NCBI GenBank assembly: GCA_030323885.1
Contig: CM059188.1
Coordinates: 110,023,263-110,087,262 of the forward strand
Direction: 5' to 3'
Length of the DNA: 64,000 nt
Origin: Branchipolynoe longqiensis
Lineage: Eukaryota > Annelida > Polychaeta > Phyllodocida > Polynoidae
Shown: positions 43,557 through 54,765 of the stretch, in pieces
How positions within the stretch are numbered: position 1 is the stretch's first letter
How the letters are laid out: the number at the start of each line of letters is the position of its first letter
The notes under the pieces: model-generated
The model's database searches: none
Told to the model about the DNA's origin: nothing
Seen by the model: only the letters and a program-made list of their open reading frames with translations
Made by a program: the position numbers and the translations under genes

Positions 43557-44152
43557 TTATGGGTTATGCCTTGAGCTACATTAAATTATAACTAGTCCTG
43601 GAACTCGGCTTACACCACGATCTCACATAGGCCCTAGGGGAGATGAAGTAGATAGATCTCATTCTATGTATACCATTAAACATATGATATCCGTAAAAGA
43701 TAACTTCACTTACCTGGTTCTATGTAAACGTGTATTGCATCCATGCCACGACAGTGTGTGGGGTCACGGTTACACTCAAGTTAGTCCAAGAAAGAAACAC
43801 AAACTGGGAGGCGGCTTCACAGTTCACAAGAACATTCCGGACAGTCATATGACCACACTGGTTCACGCTGTGATAACAGAGTCACATGACAACACAGAAT
43901 GTCAAAGATAAGGCAGTGTGAAGGAGACTGGACATCGATAAGAACGCTTCAACAGAACGCTAGTCGGCTAGTTGCGGTGTCGAGTTATTGACACCTGATC
44001 GACATTACTGTCACCTTGACAAGCACGAGTAGTGACAGTTCACAGTCCACCTCGTAGGAGGCCAAAGCTGCCAGGAATTACAAGATGCCATAAATTACTG
44101 TTTGTCCAGTGTGGTGGGGTGTTGTTTGTATCCTGGATAAGTTGAGTTTACC

Positions 44153-44230
44153 TTCGGCGCGCCAAAACAAACCCGGCGTATTGACACTGGGAACAAACGA
44201 ACACAGCGCATCCGTCGTTCATAGCAGATA
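44153..44230 (-). promoter_or_regulatory. Candidate 5' non-coding exon or promoter of MFSD12
   Basis: Minus strand: GC-rich sequence with GGCGCGCC, followed by a good donor (GCCGAAG|GTAAAC at 44,152/44,151). It could be the first, non-coding exon joined to 38,730. No transcript evidence. Confidence 0.3.
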
Positions 44231-44234
44231 GCCT

Positions 44235-44538
44235 GGGCCGCGTTCAGGCTCCGTCTCGGAGGCGCCTCGGAGGCGCCCGTGACGTCAGGCTAGTCTGAAC
44301 AACAATAGCAGTTGGTCGCCTCGAAAATGGCCACCCCCATAGGCGGCGGCCATTTGCAATCGAAATGCTGCGCTCTGATTGGATGAAACCAGTGCATGCG
44401 GCGGCCATTTTAGAGGCGCTTTTTGTCTCCAACCTGAAAAGGGAGGCGTCTCCGAGACGCACCCTGAACGGAAATAGGCCAAAAAGCATCGCCGAGACGT
44501 CGCTGAGGCGCCTCCGAGACGGACCCTGAACGCGGCCC
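44235..44538. mobile_element. GC-rich TIR element, CGTCTCGGAGGCG family
   Basis: About 30-bp TIRs (GGGCCGCGTTCAGGCTCCGT, then CTCGGAGGCG) with one mismatch. The interior repeats CTCGGAGGCGCC, CGCCTCGAAAATGG and CTCCGAGACG-type blocks. A diverged copy is at 31,259-31,545. Confidence 0.85.
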
Positions 44539-44743
44539 TGGTGATATAGCACACGAATACACACACACACATATATATTATATACACACACATATATGGT
44601 CGTGGGATTCGAACCCAGGAAACCCAACTACTTAAAAATTGAATTGCTGCCTGCCCGATGCATTTTTAGCAGGGTTAGCCGATTTTTTTCAAGCACGGTC
44701 GGGGACGATCACCAATTTTTGTGTTTTTTTTGCCTTAGCAGGC

Positions 44744-45299
44744 TAAAGCCGTGTTTACACGGGGAATTGTGAAACGTTCTAGACAAGGCGATTTATATGA
44801 AGCGTTTTCGAGAGATGTTTACACGGCGGAGTTGAAAAGTGTGTGGCGCCGGGAATCAGCAGGCGCCTGTAGCCAGCAAGCACTGCTATTTGTTTAGTTT
44901 ACACACATCAATTCGACTCCGATGTAGCTGCTACGTTAATATCGCATGGAATTTAAGGTTAATTTAATTAAATTTCATTATTTGAGTTTGTAATTCTATT
45001 AAATATGATCGCATTCACTAGATTTCGGCGTAATCGGGCCCTAACACTGCCGGGTACCAGCGATTAGTTACTGCTCCCCCTATTGCTGGCACGCACTACT
45101 ATTTTATACTATCGCCGCCTGGGAACAAGCTGAATCGCTTCAAATAAACCACCTCCCAGGTGGTATAGATGAAGCGTTTCATATGAAGCGATTCAGCCCT
45201 AAAACGCCTCAGAGTCGCGTTTACACGCCAAATGTGTGTCGATCTAGGCAAGTGGTTTCATATGAAACGTTTTAAATCGCCCGTGTAAACGGGGCTTTA
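44744..45299. mobile_element. TIR element, GTTTACACGGG family
   Basis: Ends TAAAGCCGTGTTTACACGGG and, inverted, TAAAGCCCCGTTTACACGGG. Inside, GTTTACACG occurs again near 44,818 and 45,212, and GAAACG/GAAGCG.TT blocks recur (AAACGTTCTAGACAAG; ATGAAGCGTTT; ATGAAACGTTTTA). Confidence 0.8.
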
Positions 45300-45782
45300 G
45301 GGTGTGGGACTTATAATCTGAATGTTGGGAGATAAAACGTCCTTTGGAGCTTTAGTTTTTTCCATTAAAAAACACACCGCCCCTTTATGTTTCTGAATAA
45401 CCACTGCAAGCAAACTGTAAAATGAACTTGTACCAACAAATATATTACCCCTATATTATGCCAAATTTATTTCTTGTATGTAGGCCTACAATGAAAAAAA
45501 AATGAAATCCCTAAGTTTTATACTCTCCCTTCTGCCCACTCTCAGACAGCCATTTTAAAAACCGCAGGAGTACCAGGCTCAGCACACACACCCCCCACCC
45601 CCACATATCTGGGTATATAAAAATAAAAAGTAAGCTAAGTTGTGCTTGGAGAGCATTTGTCGGAGTTCTGTTCCCTTCTCCGTGAGCTATAACGGGCACC
45701 TTTAAGAATGCACTTTTGGCATGTCGCATTATGATCATACAAACCCAGTGTAATCAAATGAAGGGCAACCAACCTCAATATT
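45300..45782. other. Unassigned DNA with M4 half-copy
   Basis: GTGCTTGGAGAGCATTTGTC at about 45,641 is one arm of the M4 foldback family. Nothing else recognised. Confidence 0.5.
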
Positions 45783-46515
45783 AACTGGACGCAGTGGCCT
45801 AATCGGAAAGAGCACTGACTTCCCGTGCGGAAGGTCTGGGGTTCTAATCCCGGCCGAGTCAAGTCGATGATGTAGGAAATTTATACATGTCACTACCTAG
45901 CCTGGTGCGTGGCATTACTGCAATCAGGGATGAAAGTGGTCTCCGCAAAGAAATGCGGATTTTCTCCCATAGGTTTAGCATTGTCAGGGAATCGCGGAAA
46001 AATCGCGGAAGCCAGGCTTCATACATAGGCCTATTGGTATACACTGATAGTGATAGTACTGCGGCATTTGAAGCATTTAAACACTGATACTGCTGCAGCG
46101 TTTGAAGCATGTAGGGCCTATTAGTAATATACGCTGATAGTGCTGCACCATCTGTACCACATATTAGTATAAGCTGATGGTGCTGAAGCGTAAAATAACG
46201 TATTAATATACACGTATAGTCCTGCGGCACTTGCACCGCGTATTAGGAGGGCCTATACGTTGATCGTGCTGTGGGATTGCAGTAGGGGCAGACAGGAAAC
46301 ATCCCAGAAATCCGTGAAATCGCGGAGCTCTTTCATCCCTGTCCAATAGGGCAAGGACTGATTAGCTGCGTGTCCAGATATGACTGAGTGGGATATTGGG
46401 TTATGGTGCCGACGGTCTGGTCTCTCAATGGGGCAGCACTAGAGTCACCATGAATGTGCAGTCACAAGTCAATATCCACCTTGATATGACCTTTGATGTT
46501 GTTAGAACATAACTC
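45783..46515 (+). repeat. SINE S1, split by an H2 MITE
   Basis: Head GCAGTGGCCTAATCGGAAAG, B box GGGGTTCTAATCCCGG; interrupted at 45,925-46,341; resumes AATAGGGCAAGGACTG and finishes with the S1 tail. Confidence 0.88.
45925..46341. mobile_element. hAT-like H2 MITE
   Basis: 417 bp, TIRs CAGGGATGAAAG and CTTTCATCCCTG. Internal ACTGATA.T.CTGC blocks recur about every 60 bp. Relatives at 30,655-30,931 and 49,804-50,176. No clean 8-bp target duplication is visible. Confidence 0.85.
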
Positions 46516-46539
46516 CAAACAAAAACAAACTTAGCATTT

Positions 46540-46670
46540 AATTTTGAAGGCTTCCATTTTAAATATCTACAAAGTTAGCCACATAAAATAAGTTACTTCA
46601 ATTAAACTAAATATATTTATTATTTAAAATGGCAGAAACTCAAAACCACAAAACTTTTCAACTATAAGAA
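46540..46670 (-). repeat. M1-family fragment
   Basis: TAAATATCTACAAAGTTAGC and GGCAGAAACTCAAAACCA blocks; both ends decayed. Confidence 0.6.
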
Positions 46671-46689
46671 TAGCCATATCATTTTGTTT

Positions 46690-46795
46690 GTTTGTGTTGT
46701 TTTACGTCCTAGCATTAATTTTTAAGTCATTGATTTGATTCGACCAGGGTTCGAATCACATGATCTACCAAAGCGGGAGACGGCTATCCTATCTG
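46690..46795 (-). repeat. SINE S1 with internal deletion
   Basis: Tail (GTTTTACGTCCTAGCA) joined directly to the head (TTGATTCGACCAGGGTTCGA ATC). Confidence 0.7.
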
Positions 46796-47178
46796 ATCGT
46801 CATATGGGTAATACCTCTATCACACCAAAGTGGTTTTTGAAAATGTTGCCAAAAGGGCTCAAACTGTACAAACATAGTAGCAACGTTCTACAAACTTTTT
46901 ATGAACTGCATGGACAGGCAAGGATGGAAGGGTGCTCTATAACTTTGAGCATGTTCAAAATTGCTGGCGGCCATGTTCTACCCCATTTTAGAATTGTGTC
47001 GCACGTTTTGAGAACTAGTTTGGTGTGATGGTGGTGTAAGGGACGGGTGGACTTACACAGGTTATAAGGCAGTCAAATGGATTTTAAGTCACTCTTATTC
47101 AAAGTAGGGTTTGTGCAACCTTCCTTCGGAAAACTTATTACAGTGAACTACTCCTATTATTAGTGATACAAGTCTAAT

Positions 47179-47462
47179 GGGGCTGTCACACTACGACGTT
47201 TCCGCATGTGTGCCGGCAACGCGCAAAATATTTGCAACCAGTCAACGGGTTTTGACGTGTTGTTAACGCGTCTGTAACGCCCCCTCCAACCCGTCGAAAG
47301 TTTTGTGCAAGCACAAAACGATCGGCGCGCCCCGACGTGTCCATCCACACGTTGCTATCAGTCAACGTGTATCGACGCGCCACTAACGCGCCGCTAACGC
47401 GTCCCGACGTTTCGCCCAAAAAGGCGACACGTCGGCGAGAAACGTCGTAGTGTGACAGCCCC
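47179..47462. mobile_element. TIR element, GGGGCTGTCACACTACGACG family
   Basis: Ends GGGGCTGTCACACTACGACG, perfect inverse on the right, flanked by AT on both sides (2-bp duplication). The interior is made of variants of AACGCGTC, GACGTGT and CAACGTGT. AT duplications with GGGGC ends recall ISL2EU-type elements (inference). Confidence 0.85.
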
Positions 47463-47529
47463 ATAAGCAGAATTCAGTTCTATTTCATTCTGCACATATA
47501 TGTTCCCGACTTACATCACCAACAGCTGA

Positions 47530-47832
47530 GACCGGACGCGGTGGCCGAATCGGTAAAGCGCAGGGAGATCAGGAGTTCGATTCCAGGTCGAGTCAAACCA
47601 ATGACATACAAAATTTATACCTGTCCCTTCCTAGCTTGGCACTCACCATTAATAGGATATGGCAAGGACTGGTTAGCTCAGTGTCAGGATAATGTGACAA
47701 AGTGCGATATCGGCCTGATCTTCAAGTGAGGCAGCACTATAAAGTAGCCATCAGTGCTAACTGTCACAAGTCGGTACCTATCCTGATATGACTAGATGTT
47801 GCCAGGAAGTAAAACTCCAACAACCAACCAAC
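47530..47832 (+). repeat. SINE S1, near full length
   Basis: Best-preserved head: GCGGTGGCCGAATCGGTAAA (A box) and GGAGTTCGATTCC (B box); tail CCAGGAAGTAAAACTCCAAC. Confidence 0.88.
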
Positions 47833-48016
47833 CCAACAGCTGAGAACGGTGATTAGGGCTGGATGTCTAATAGTTACAGCATGACCATGTATATATTCTC
47901 AGCCTTGATTAGAATCTATAATTGGAACTACTCATTTTCTGGAGTTAGTCCTATTCGAGCATGATAATTGTGAATCAGTAAAGTTGTGTTGATTATGTTA
48001 CTGTCTCTTTAACTAA

Positions 48017-48562
48017 AGCCCCAGTCACACATACCTGGATCAGGGACCGGACGAGCCCCGGACCGCCATCCGGGGTGGTCCGGGACAATCCGTGGCGACA
48101 CCCCCTGATCCGTGGCTCGTCCAGGCTCAGCCCCGGATGTTTTAAAATGTTTAAAACATCCGGGGCAGTCTGGAGGATTTTGTGATCCGGGCTCAATCCG
48201 GCCTGGTCCGGGTATTTCGGGGGTGGTCCGGGCCTGTCCGGGGTCATTTTGAGCCACGGTTTGACCCAGACCATCCCCGGACTATCCAGGACTACCCCCG
48301 GCCTAGCCACGGACCACTCCCGGACTGCCCCAGTAAGACCGGGGGTGATCCGGGATAGTCCGGGGGTGATCCGGGATAGTCCGGCCTCATCTGGGGCCGG
48401 TCCGGCCCAGTCCGGGGGTGGTATGGGGCTCGTCCGGGAAAGTGTGACTGTGAGGCAAAAATCTACGAAAACAGTGATTTTATCCGTGGCGGAAAGGGCC
48501 TTTGGTCCATGGGTGGTCAGGCTCAAAATCCGGGGGTCGTCCGGCTATGTGTGACTGGGGCT
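48017..48562. mobile_element. TIR element, CCGG-saturated
   Basis: Ends AGCCCCAGTCACACATA, perfect inverse on the right, flanked by TAA on both sides (48,014-16 and 48,563-65), a PIF/Harbinger-like 3-bp duplication. I counted about 25 CCGG tetramers in 546 bp, mostly in GTCCGGG/ATCCGGG variants, where about 2 are expected. Confidence 0.88.
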
Positions 48563-48841
48563 TAAGCAGTAAATATTCAAATGTTCATTAATTTTGCATA
48601 TATTGCAAAACGTTGCCAGAATAATGTAAAATAAATTTTAATCACTGCACATGGTTCGGGTGGGTTAAAAAAAAGGGGACGTTTCGTTCAATAAATAACT
48701 TGTATACGTCAGCACTTTACCAAACACTAGAAAACTTTAAGGAATAACCATCCTATATTTTTGTATTTTATTAATATTCACTCATGCTTAATAATAACAT
48801 CACATACATCCATCGATAACTTGTAACTGGAACAATATATA

Positions 48842-48847
48842 TTTATT
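48842..48847 (-). terminator. MPP10 poly(A) signal
   Basis: AATAAA on the minus strand, 11 bp after the MPP10 stop codon. Confidence 0.6.
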
Positions 48848-48858
48848 TTATGAGTATC

Positions 48859-49011
48859 TCACAATTTTAATTTTGCTGAATTAGCCTGTGCTTTCTTTTT
48901 CTTTTTCTTGATGGTGCCTTTGGCGTCACTTATCCGACTGGTAACCTGGTCCTGTAGTTTAGTGAAGAATTTGCTTGACGATGTGAACCCAGTCTTTTCA
49001 CCTGCGCCCTC
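48859..49011 (-). CDS. MPHOSPH10: MPP10 last exon
   Basis: 153 bp after acceptor CCATTTCTAG. It encodes KFFTKLQDQVTSRISDAKG, a poly-lysine block and KLKL, then TGA (48,859-48,861). Human MPP10 also ends in KLKL, which supports the stop. Confidence 0.95.
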   Translation of the reverse strand, partial: EGAGEKTGFTSSSKFFTKLQDQVTSRISDAKGTIKKKKKKAQANSAKLKL

Positions 49012-49086
49012 CTAGAAATGGAGAAATCAAAGTCTTAGTCAGAATGGTTGAAACACACACAAACAATGACACCTAAATGACTGATA

Positions 49087-49418
49087 CCCCAGTCACACGA
49101 GGCCTGTGTTCGCTTACGACCGATTCGCGACGTCCATACGGCCTCCTTATGACTGCCTTACACCGCAAGGTCACTGACCTCCCGTCGACCATTTCGGAAA
49201 TTTTGTATGCAAAGAGGTTGCAGCTGCTGCACTTGCAACCAGTCCGGTCGGTACCATTAAAAAGTGGCTGGCGACGCCAACACATGCTATGCCACGCTCA
49301 CTGCCCGGCGCTGGAAACTACCTTTTTGAATCAATGTATCGAGTGGGACGCTGGGTGGTTGGCAACATTTTGGGCGTAAGGAGGTTGCCGGTGAATGCAG
49401 GCTCTCGTGTGACTGGGG
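49087..49418. mobile_element. TIR element, CCCCAGTCACACGAG family
   Basis: 332 bp in the last MPP10 intron with perfect inverted CCCCAGTCACACGAG ends. The terminal CCCCAGTCACAC is shared with the 48,017 element, but the interiors differ. Confidence 0.85.
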
Positions 49419-49803
49419 GCTGAATGGCAGATGCTTGGTAAATTTTGAGTGGTACATTTAAAGTCACCCGATATAGTCCACTCAGATGACAAATCAAATG
49501 CAATGCATGAATGACATCACGGATGGGATTCCTTCATCACATGATCTAATCTGGTTCCCATATGACCAAATATGGTTCCCCACAGACACGAACCCCGGGG
49601 AACCCATTTAAGTTGCACTTCCACACTAGCCATTGTCGACACTGACTTCAGCACTCTCCCTCTACATATTTAGTTACACAAACTGAAAAGGTGTGCTTGG
49701 AGAGCATTTGTCGGTATACAGTTCAAGTTTCAGCAGCCTATACCAGGTACCTTTAGAGGGTGCTTGAATACCAAATTAATTCTACACATTAACAAGCAGC
49801 AGT
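49419..49803. other. MPP10 intron with M4 half-copy
   Basis: GTGTGCTTGGAGAGCATTTG at about 49,691 and CAGCAGCCTATACCAGGTAC form one arm of the M4 foldback family. Confidence 0.5.
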
Positions 49804-50176
49804 CAGGGATGAAAGCGGTCTCAGGCAAAAAACGCGGAAATCAAGCCGAGATTATTACACCGATGGCGAATTTCCGCGAAAACGCGGATTCCCCCCCCCC
49901 TCCCAATAGGATTAGCACTGTCAGGGAATCGCGGGGGAAAATCCCCGAAGTCAGGTTTCAAATATCCTTGTTATCCCTATATTATCGCCCATACATAACC
50001 CGTTCTTGTGGTTTTATGTTCTAGCAACATATATGGTCAAATAAGAACGGAATTTGAACAAACCAACTGTCATATTCATCCCAATTCCATGGCATTTTGC
50101 TTAACGTTAATCGGTAAATTTCTAAAAAAAAAAAAAAAGCGGAAACCCGCGAAAACGCGGATATTTTTCATTCTTG
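49804..50176. mobile_element. hAT-like H2 MITE, decayed
   Basis: Left CAGGGATGAAAGCGGTCTC, right ATATTTTTCATTCTTG; interior AACGCGGA and GGGAATCGCGG blocks. Confidence 0.75.
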
Positions 50177-50255
50177 AGTAGCAAATGGGAGGCCAGTTTG
50201 GGGATTACATTTTTCTGGTCATGCTTCAGTGAGCCCCCCCCCCCCTCCTCCTCAC

Positions 50256-50489
50256 CTTGATGACTGTCACGCTCGACTTGGCGCCCTTGCTCTGCTTCTC
50301 CAGGTCCTCCATGGCCCTCTCCTTTGCGTATTTGTTGCCGAGGCCTGGCTTGAGTTTCTCCACCAGCTTCTGGCGTTGTTCCCGTGCACGCCGCTTGGCG
50401 CGCTTCTCCACCTTCTTGGCGCGCCGCTCAGACTTCTTGTCCTCCTTGGTCTTCTCGCTGTCCCCCTTCAGGTCTCGCTGACTCTTCTC
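50256..50489 (-). CDS. MPHOSPH10: MPP10 exon (charged region)
   Basis: 234 bp, 78 codons, phase 0. Strongly basic, likely coiled: EKSQRDLKGD, KKVEKRAKRRAREQRQKLVE, EDLEKQSKGAKSSVTVIK. Donor GTGAGG, acceptor CCGTAG. Confidence 0.92.
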
Positions 50490-50514
50490 CTACGGGTGGA
50501 AGTGTATAATAGTT

Positions 50515-50561
50515 TGTTGTTTGTTGGGAGTTTTAAGCCCTGGCAACATCTAAAGTCATAA
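50515..50561 (-). repeat. SINE S1 tail fragment
   Basis: TTGGGAGTTTTAAGCCCTGG and ACATCTAAAGTCATA, joined directly to the next S1 copy. Confidence 0.65.
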
Positions 50562-50865
50562 CAGGTAGAGCGCGGGCCTAGCATCAGGGAGTTCGGTTCG
50601 CGGTCGACTCAAACCAATGAGTTATAAAATTGATACTTGTCACTTCATAGCCTGGCGCTCGGCATTAATAGGATAGGGCAAGGACTGGTTAGCTCAGTGT
50701 CCGGATAATGTGACTGAGTGGGATATTGGGTCATGGTGCCAGTGGCTTGATTTTCCAGTGGGGCAGCACTATAAAGATGCCATGAGTGCACAGTCAGAAG
50801 ACGGTATCCATCCTGATATGACCTTAGATATTGCCAGGACATAAAACTCCAACAACCAACCAATC
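50562..50865 (+). repeat. SINE S1
   Basis: Forward copy with the first half of the head missing; B box GAGTTCGGTTCGCGG and full body and tail. Confidence 0.8.
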
Positions 50866-51037
50866 TAAGGTCATATGAGGATGGGCACCGACGTGTGACA
50901 GTGCACACTCATGGCGACTTTACAGTGCTGTGCCACTGGAATACCAGTCTGCCGGACCTATGACCTGATATCCCACTCGTTCACATTATCCTGACACAAA
51001 GCTCACGAGGATTCGAACTCCCAACCTTCCACACAGA
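50866..51037 (-). repeat. SINE S1, partial
   Basis: Reverse copy directly abutting the previous one, tail to tail, giving an inverted S1 pair. Confidence 0.8.
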
Positions 51038-51324
51038 ACCAAATGTATAATATATATATTAGTAAACTAGCATGGTGGTGCACGATCCAGAGAAGCCTAG
51101 ACTACTATAATTTATCATTATTGTTTCCTTGCAAGATATAATTCATTTCCATTAAATGAAATCCATTAATTTTTGTAAATAGGTACATACACAACATTTC
51201 ATTCCATAGCAGCCGCCTTTCTCACTAGCTGATACAGTTACAAACATCATACCCAGTAAATTCTCAGATAAGTCACTCACTACATCATTTCACGCATATT
51301 TGACTCCAACTCCTGGGCGTTTAG
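51038..51324. other. MPP10 intron DNA
   Basis: Nothing recognised. Confidence 0.4.
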
Positions 51325-51674
51325 TTCAAGTTGCATAGTTCGATGGTTTTGAGTTTCTGTCATTTTTCTGAGATAAATATATTAAATTGATTGTTATAAT
51401 CTACCTCACATTACTTTGAAGTACATGTTATTTTAGATGGCTTTAAGATATTTAAAGTGCAAACATGTTAAATTAGTTTTGGCAAGCACACCAAAACTCT
51501 GACACTATAGGCTTTACCACTAACAGGTTATATTAAATCGCTTCAGTATTCCCTTCTACGTGGCAACAAATGCTTGATAAGTGCATCAGTATCTAAGTTA
51601 GATATGTAGAATCAAATCTAGATAATTGTTTTGGTTTTGAAAATTTGACACTTCATCGGTCTATGCAGCTTTAA
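51325..51674 (+). mobile_element. M1-family TTAA element
   Basis: 350 bp; left AAGTTGCATAGTTCGATGG, right TCATCGGTCTATGCAGCTTT AA. Confidence 0.85.
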
Positions 51675-51845
51675 ATTCAATGGACATTACTAATGGCAGG
51701 ACAACATCTACTGACGTCAGATGTCTACTTCTGGAGTTAAGTGGCAATTGTCATTAGGGCTGGAAGACCAGTGCATGAGCACGGGCATGTTGTTATTCAG
51801 AGGAATAAAAACACTTGAACAAAAAAAAAAAAAGAAAAAAAATAC

Positions 51846-51953
51846 CTTGATTTCCTCCGGGGCCATCATGGCCGCCTCACTGACGCTGACCGGGGCCACT
51901 TCCTCCACGGTGATGGACGCCAGGTTGGTCAGCACCTTCACATCGGGACCAGC
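51846..51953 (-). CDS. MPHOSPH10: MPP10 exon (VLTNLASITVEE)
   Basis: 108 bp, 36 codons, phase 0. It matches the conserved human stretch EIKVVSNLPAITMEEVAPVS and ends MAPEEIK. Confidence 0.95.
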
Positions 51954-52832
51954 CTGTAGGGAAACAGCAGAGAACCAGCTACATAGAGGTCATATACAGG
52001 TCACATTCGGAAATCTACACGCATTGGGGCGGGGGTAATGTTTTTATTGCCATAACTGGATAAAGCTAAGATTCCACATACGGGGTATGTGGTATGCAAA
52101 TGCGACACAAAAATGGAAAAGCATGTAAATGCATGGAGGTGCTTCCATGTCTGTTGCGAATGCAAATGAGTGGATGGTAAAGTGGATCGCTCAATGGACC
52201 GACCGATCGGTGTGAATGCCACATACACATTACACGTATATTGAATCTTAGCTTAATAATTTGACCATCAATGTAGGCGGTTTAGTCAGAGTCACCAAGC
52301 CGCCTGATTTGGTGGGAGATCTCCCTCAAATATAGCAAAATAACCCCAATCTCAAGCCCCCCAAAATCATTTCAGCTTTTTCTTTTTTTTTAAATGTATA
52401 AACATTTTTTTCATAAAAATGCACCAGAATGGACCATTTTGTATCGCCCCCCTCCAATTTTTCCGGACGCTCCCACTATGGGAGGGGCCGACCCTCTACC
52501 CAGTTCAGCATCACTATTTATTCCTATTTACAATTTGTGTATTAGGGAGATCTCCCTACTCGCACTCTACTTGGCACCTCTGATTTTAATTCAATTCACG
52601 ACATCCGTTCAGTTCACCACATCCGAAACATATTTCCTACAATGATTTCAGTAAACCGTCAGGGTCCGTTATTAAACAGTTATTATCTGATATGGGTTTG
52701 AGGCAGAAGAGCCACTACATTGAGCTTTATCCAAGGTGAGCCAGCAGTCGACATACATTCTAGAGGTACGAGCAGGGTTCATATAAACAGTTGGCCATGA
52801 GATTCAAGAACATTTTCAAGGAGACAAAAAGT
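51954..52832. other. MPP10 intron DNA
   Basis: No shared repeat recognised. Confidence 0.4.
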
Positions 52833-53227
52833 AAAGTTTGTTTTATTTAACGCCTCCAGAGCACATTGATTTTTATCATAGGCTATTGGATGTCAATCAT
52901 ATAGTCATTCTGACACAGTTCTTTCGCCCTGAATATGGCCTATGCTGCCGACACGGCGTAAAGCAACCACCAATCAATCAATCAGCCAATTGTGGAGGAA
53001 ACCTGCTGCTGCAACATAGGCTACTCTTTTCGATAAGCAGCAATGCATCTTTTATATGCACTTTCCCACAGACAGGACAGCACATACCACAGGTGATAAA
53101 CTAGTTGTGGACCACTGGTTGGAACAGAAAATAGCACAGACTGCAAATGGGTCCACTGAGCAGGATTCGATCGGATGACCCAAACCTTCCCAGGTGGACA
53201 CGCTACCGCCTGAGCTACGTCCCGCTC
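52833..53227 (-). repeat. SINE S3 (tRNA-derived)
   Basis: Minus-strand head GGGACGTAGCTCAGGCGGTA (A box) and GATCGAATCCTGCTC (B box). A short CAATC run is inserted near 52,970. Confidence 0.85.
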
Positions 53228-53229
53228 CT

Positions 53230-54042
53230 TCAATGAGACATGCAATTTGGTCTATACTGGAATTTTACAGGCTGACCAAACTGTGGGCGGGCAGGAGGGG
53301 GTTGGGGGATAAGCAGAGCCGGGGAGGATTTCAGAACACTCAAGAACATAAGGTAAATTCAAGAACATTTGAGGGCACTCAAACCCAAAATCGAAATACA
53401 AGCATTTCGGCGACTAGTACAAACTCTAGGGCACTTCAACCAAATAGTGGGGTAATACTACACTTTAAAATGGCTTTAGTTTTCAAATGCTTACAATGTT
53501 CATCTGTCAATTGATAAGAACTAATAGCCATAGCAAATTATCAAAAGACCCTGTCAACAGAGTTCATACAGCTATTCAGCAACCAAATGTAAGGCCTTTT
53601 TAGGGCCTTTTCAGGTAAGAAATTAATTTTTTAAGGCCGAAAACATGACATGATAATGATTATATATATGTCAACTCTTTATGGTCTTACTTCACCAGGT
53701 TTTTGTATGCAATTTTTATAAAGCAAAAGAACTATAGTAGCTATGACGATGCAAACCAGAATACATTATGCTAATGCCCAGAATTGATGGATCGCGATTC
53801 TGTCATTGGTCGATGTTTCATTGATGCAGCTAGTAATGAAAAGAAATGAAATCGCAGCTGCCTTCGGATCGGACTTTGATAAATCTCCAATTTCCCCAGG
53901 CACATTTGGTGAATTTTCAAGGCATTTTCAGGGTATTTTCAAATTTGAGGCCTTCTCAAGAGTCACCTTAAAATTCAAGGCCTTTTCAAGATCGTGCGAA
54001 CCATGGTCAACAATTACAAAGTAATGGTTCAATTGGACGTAC
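53230..54042. other. MPP10 intron, self-similar AT-rich DNA
   Basis: Several TTCAAGGCCTTTTCA, TTTTCAAGG and CAAGAACA.T blocks repeat irregularly (53,330-53,400; 53,600-54,000), related in style to the M5 repeat. No exon. Confidence 0.45.
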
Positions 54043-54153
54043 CGGTTTTGGGGTGTAGTGGAAGTTGGCCAATGCATCAAGCTGGATGAACAGTGACGTC
54101 ATCGACTTCCTGATCACTTCGTGCTGTGGATCTTCTTCCTCTTCCTTCTCTTT
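54043..54153 (-). CDS. MPHOSPH10: MPP10 exon (LDALANFHYTPKP)
   Basis: 111 bp, 37 codons, phase 0 (acceptor TCGGTGCAG, donor GTACGT). An acidic KEKEEEEDPQHE run is followed by the conserved MTSLFIQLDALANFHYTPKP. Confidence 0.95.
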
Positions 54154-54474
54154 CTGCACCGATAAAAATTGTTACGACCAGTCTTAGCTAACATGGTTGG
54201 TTGTTAGAGTTTTACGTCCTGGCAACATCTAAGGTTATATCAGGACGGGTCCTGACTTGTGACAGTGTGCACTCATGGCGACTTTATAGTGCTGCCCCAC
54301 TGGTAGACCAGGCTGCCAGCTGTCCCACTCAGTCACATTATCCTGACACTGAGCCAACCAGTCCTTACCCTATCCTAATAGTGCAGAGTGTCTGGCTAGG
54401 AAGCAACAAGTATCAATTTTTAAGTCATTGGTTTGACTCGACCAAGGGGATGAGTTCGAATCCTATGATCTACC

Positions 54475-54715
54475 GATACGTGACGAGGAAGGAGAGGAGG
54501 CAGGAGTTGGAATAAAACACTTTATTCAGATCGACAGAGGCAGTATAGGATAAATGTATAATGTACAAAGAGGTGGTTAATGAGGAACCTCTATCACTGA
54601 AGATCAAATGCAAAAAGAGTTCAATAATCAATAGGACCAGGGGCCATGCCCGAGGTTAGTGTTATCTGAGATATGAAGTCAGATGGGAGGGAGGTGGCCC
54701 GGGGAGCCCTCCACC
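54475..54715 (-). repeat. Split repeat B2 (Ngaro-like)
   Basis: 241 bp, nearly identical to 54,959-55,199. Contains a poly(A)-signal hairpin at 54,510-54,527. Confidence 0.9.
54510..54527 (-). terminator. Poly(A)-signal hairpin
   Basis: GAATAAA-ACAC-TTTATTC: perfect 7-bp stem with AATAAA on both strands. A second copy is at 54,994-55,011. Confidence 0.6.
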
Positions 54716-54765
54716 TAAGAGAGAGAGGAAGAAAAAGAAAAAGAGTAGTAAGGGTGGGTGGGTGG

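Noticed and set aside
45925..46341. 8-bp target duplication of the H2 element
   Set aside because: Flanks ACTGCAAT and TCCAATAG only share CAAT; not clean enough to claim.
47530..47600. Possible tRNA gene
   Set aside because: A and B boxes are present but the fold is not tRNA-like and the sequence continues into the S1 SINE body seen elsewhere; same for S2 (35,449) and S3 heads.
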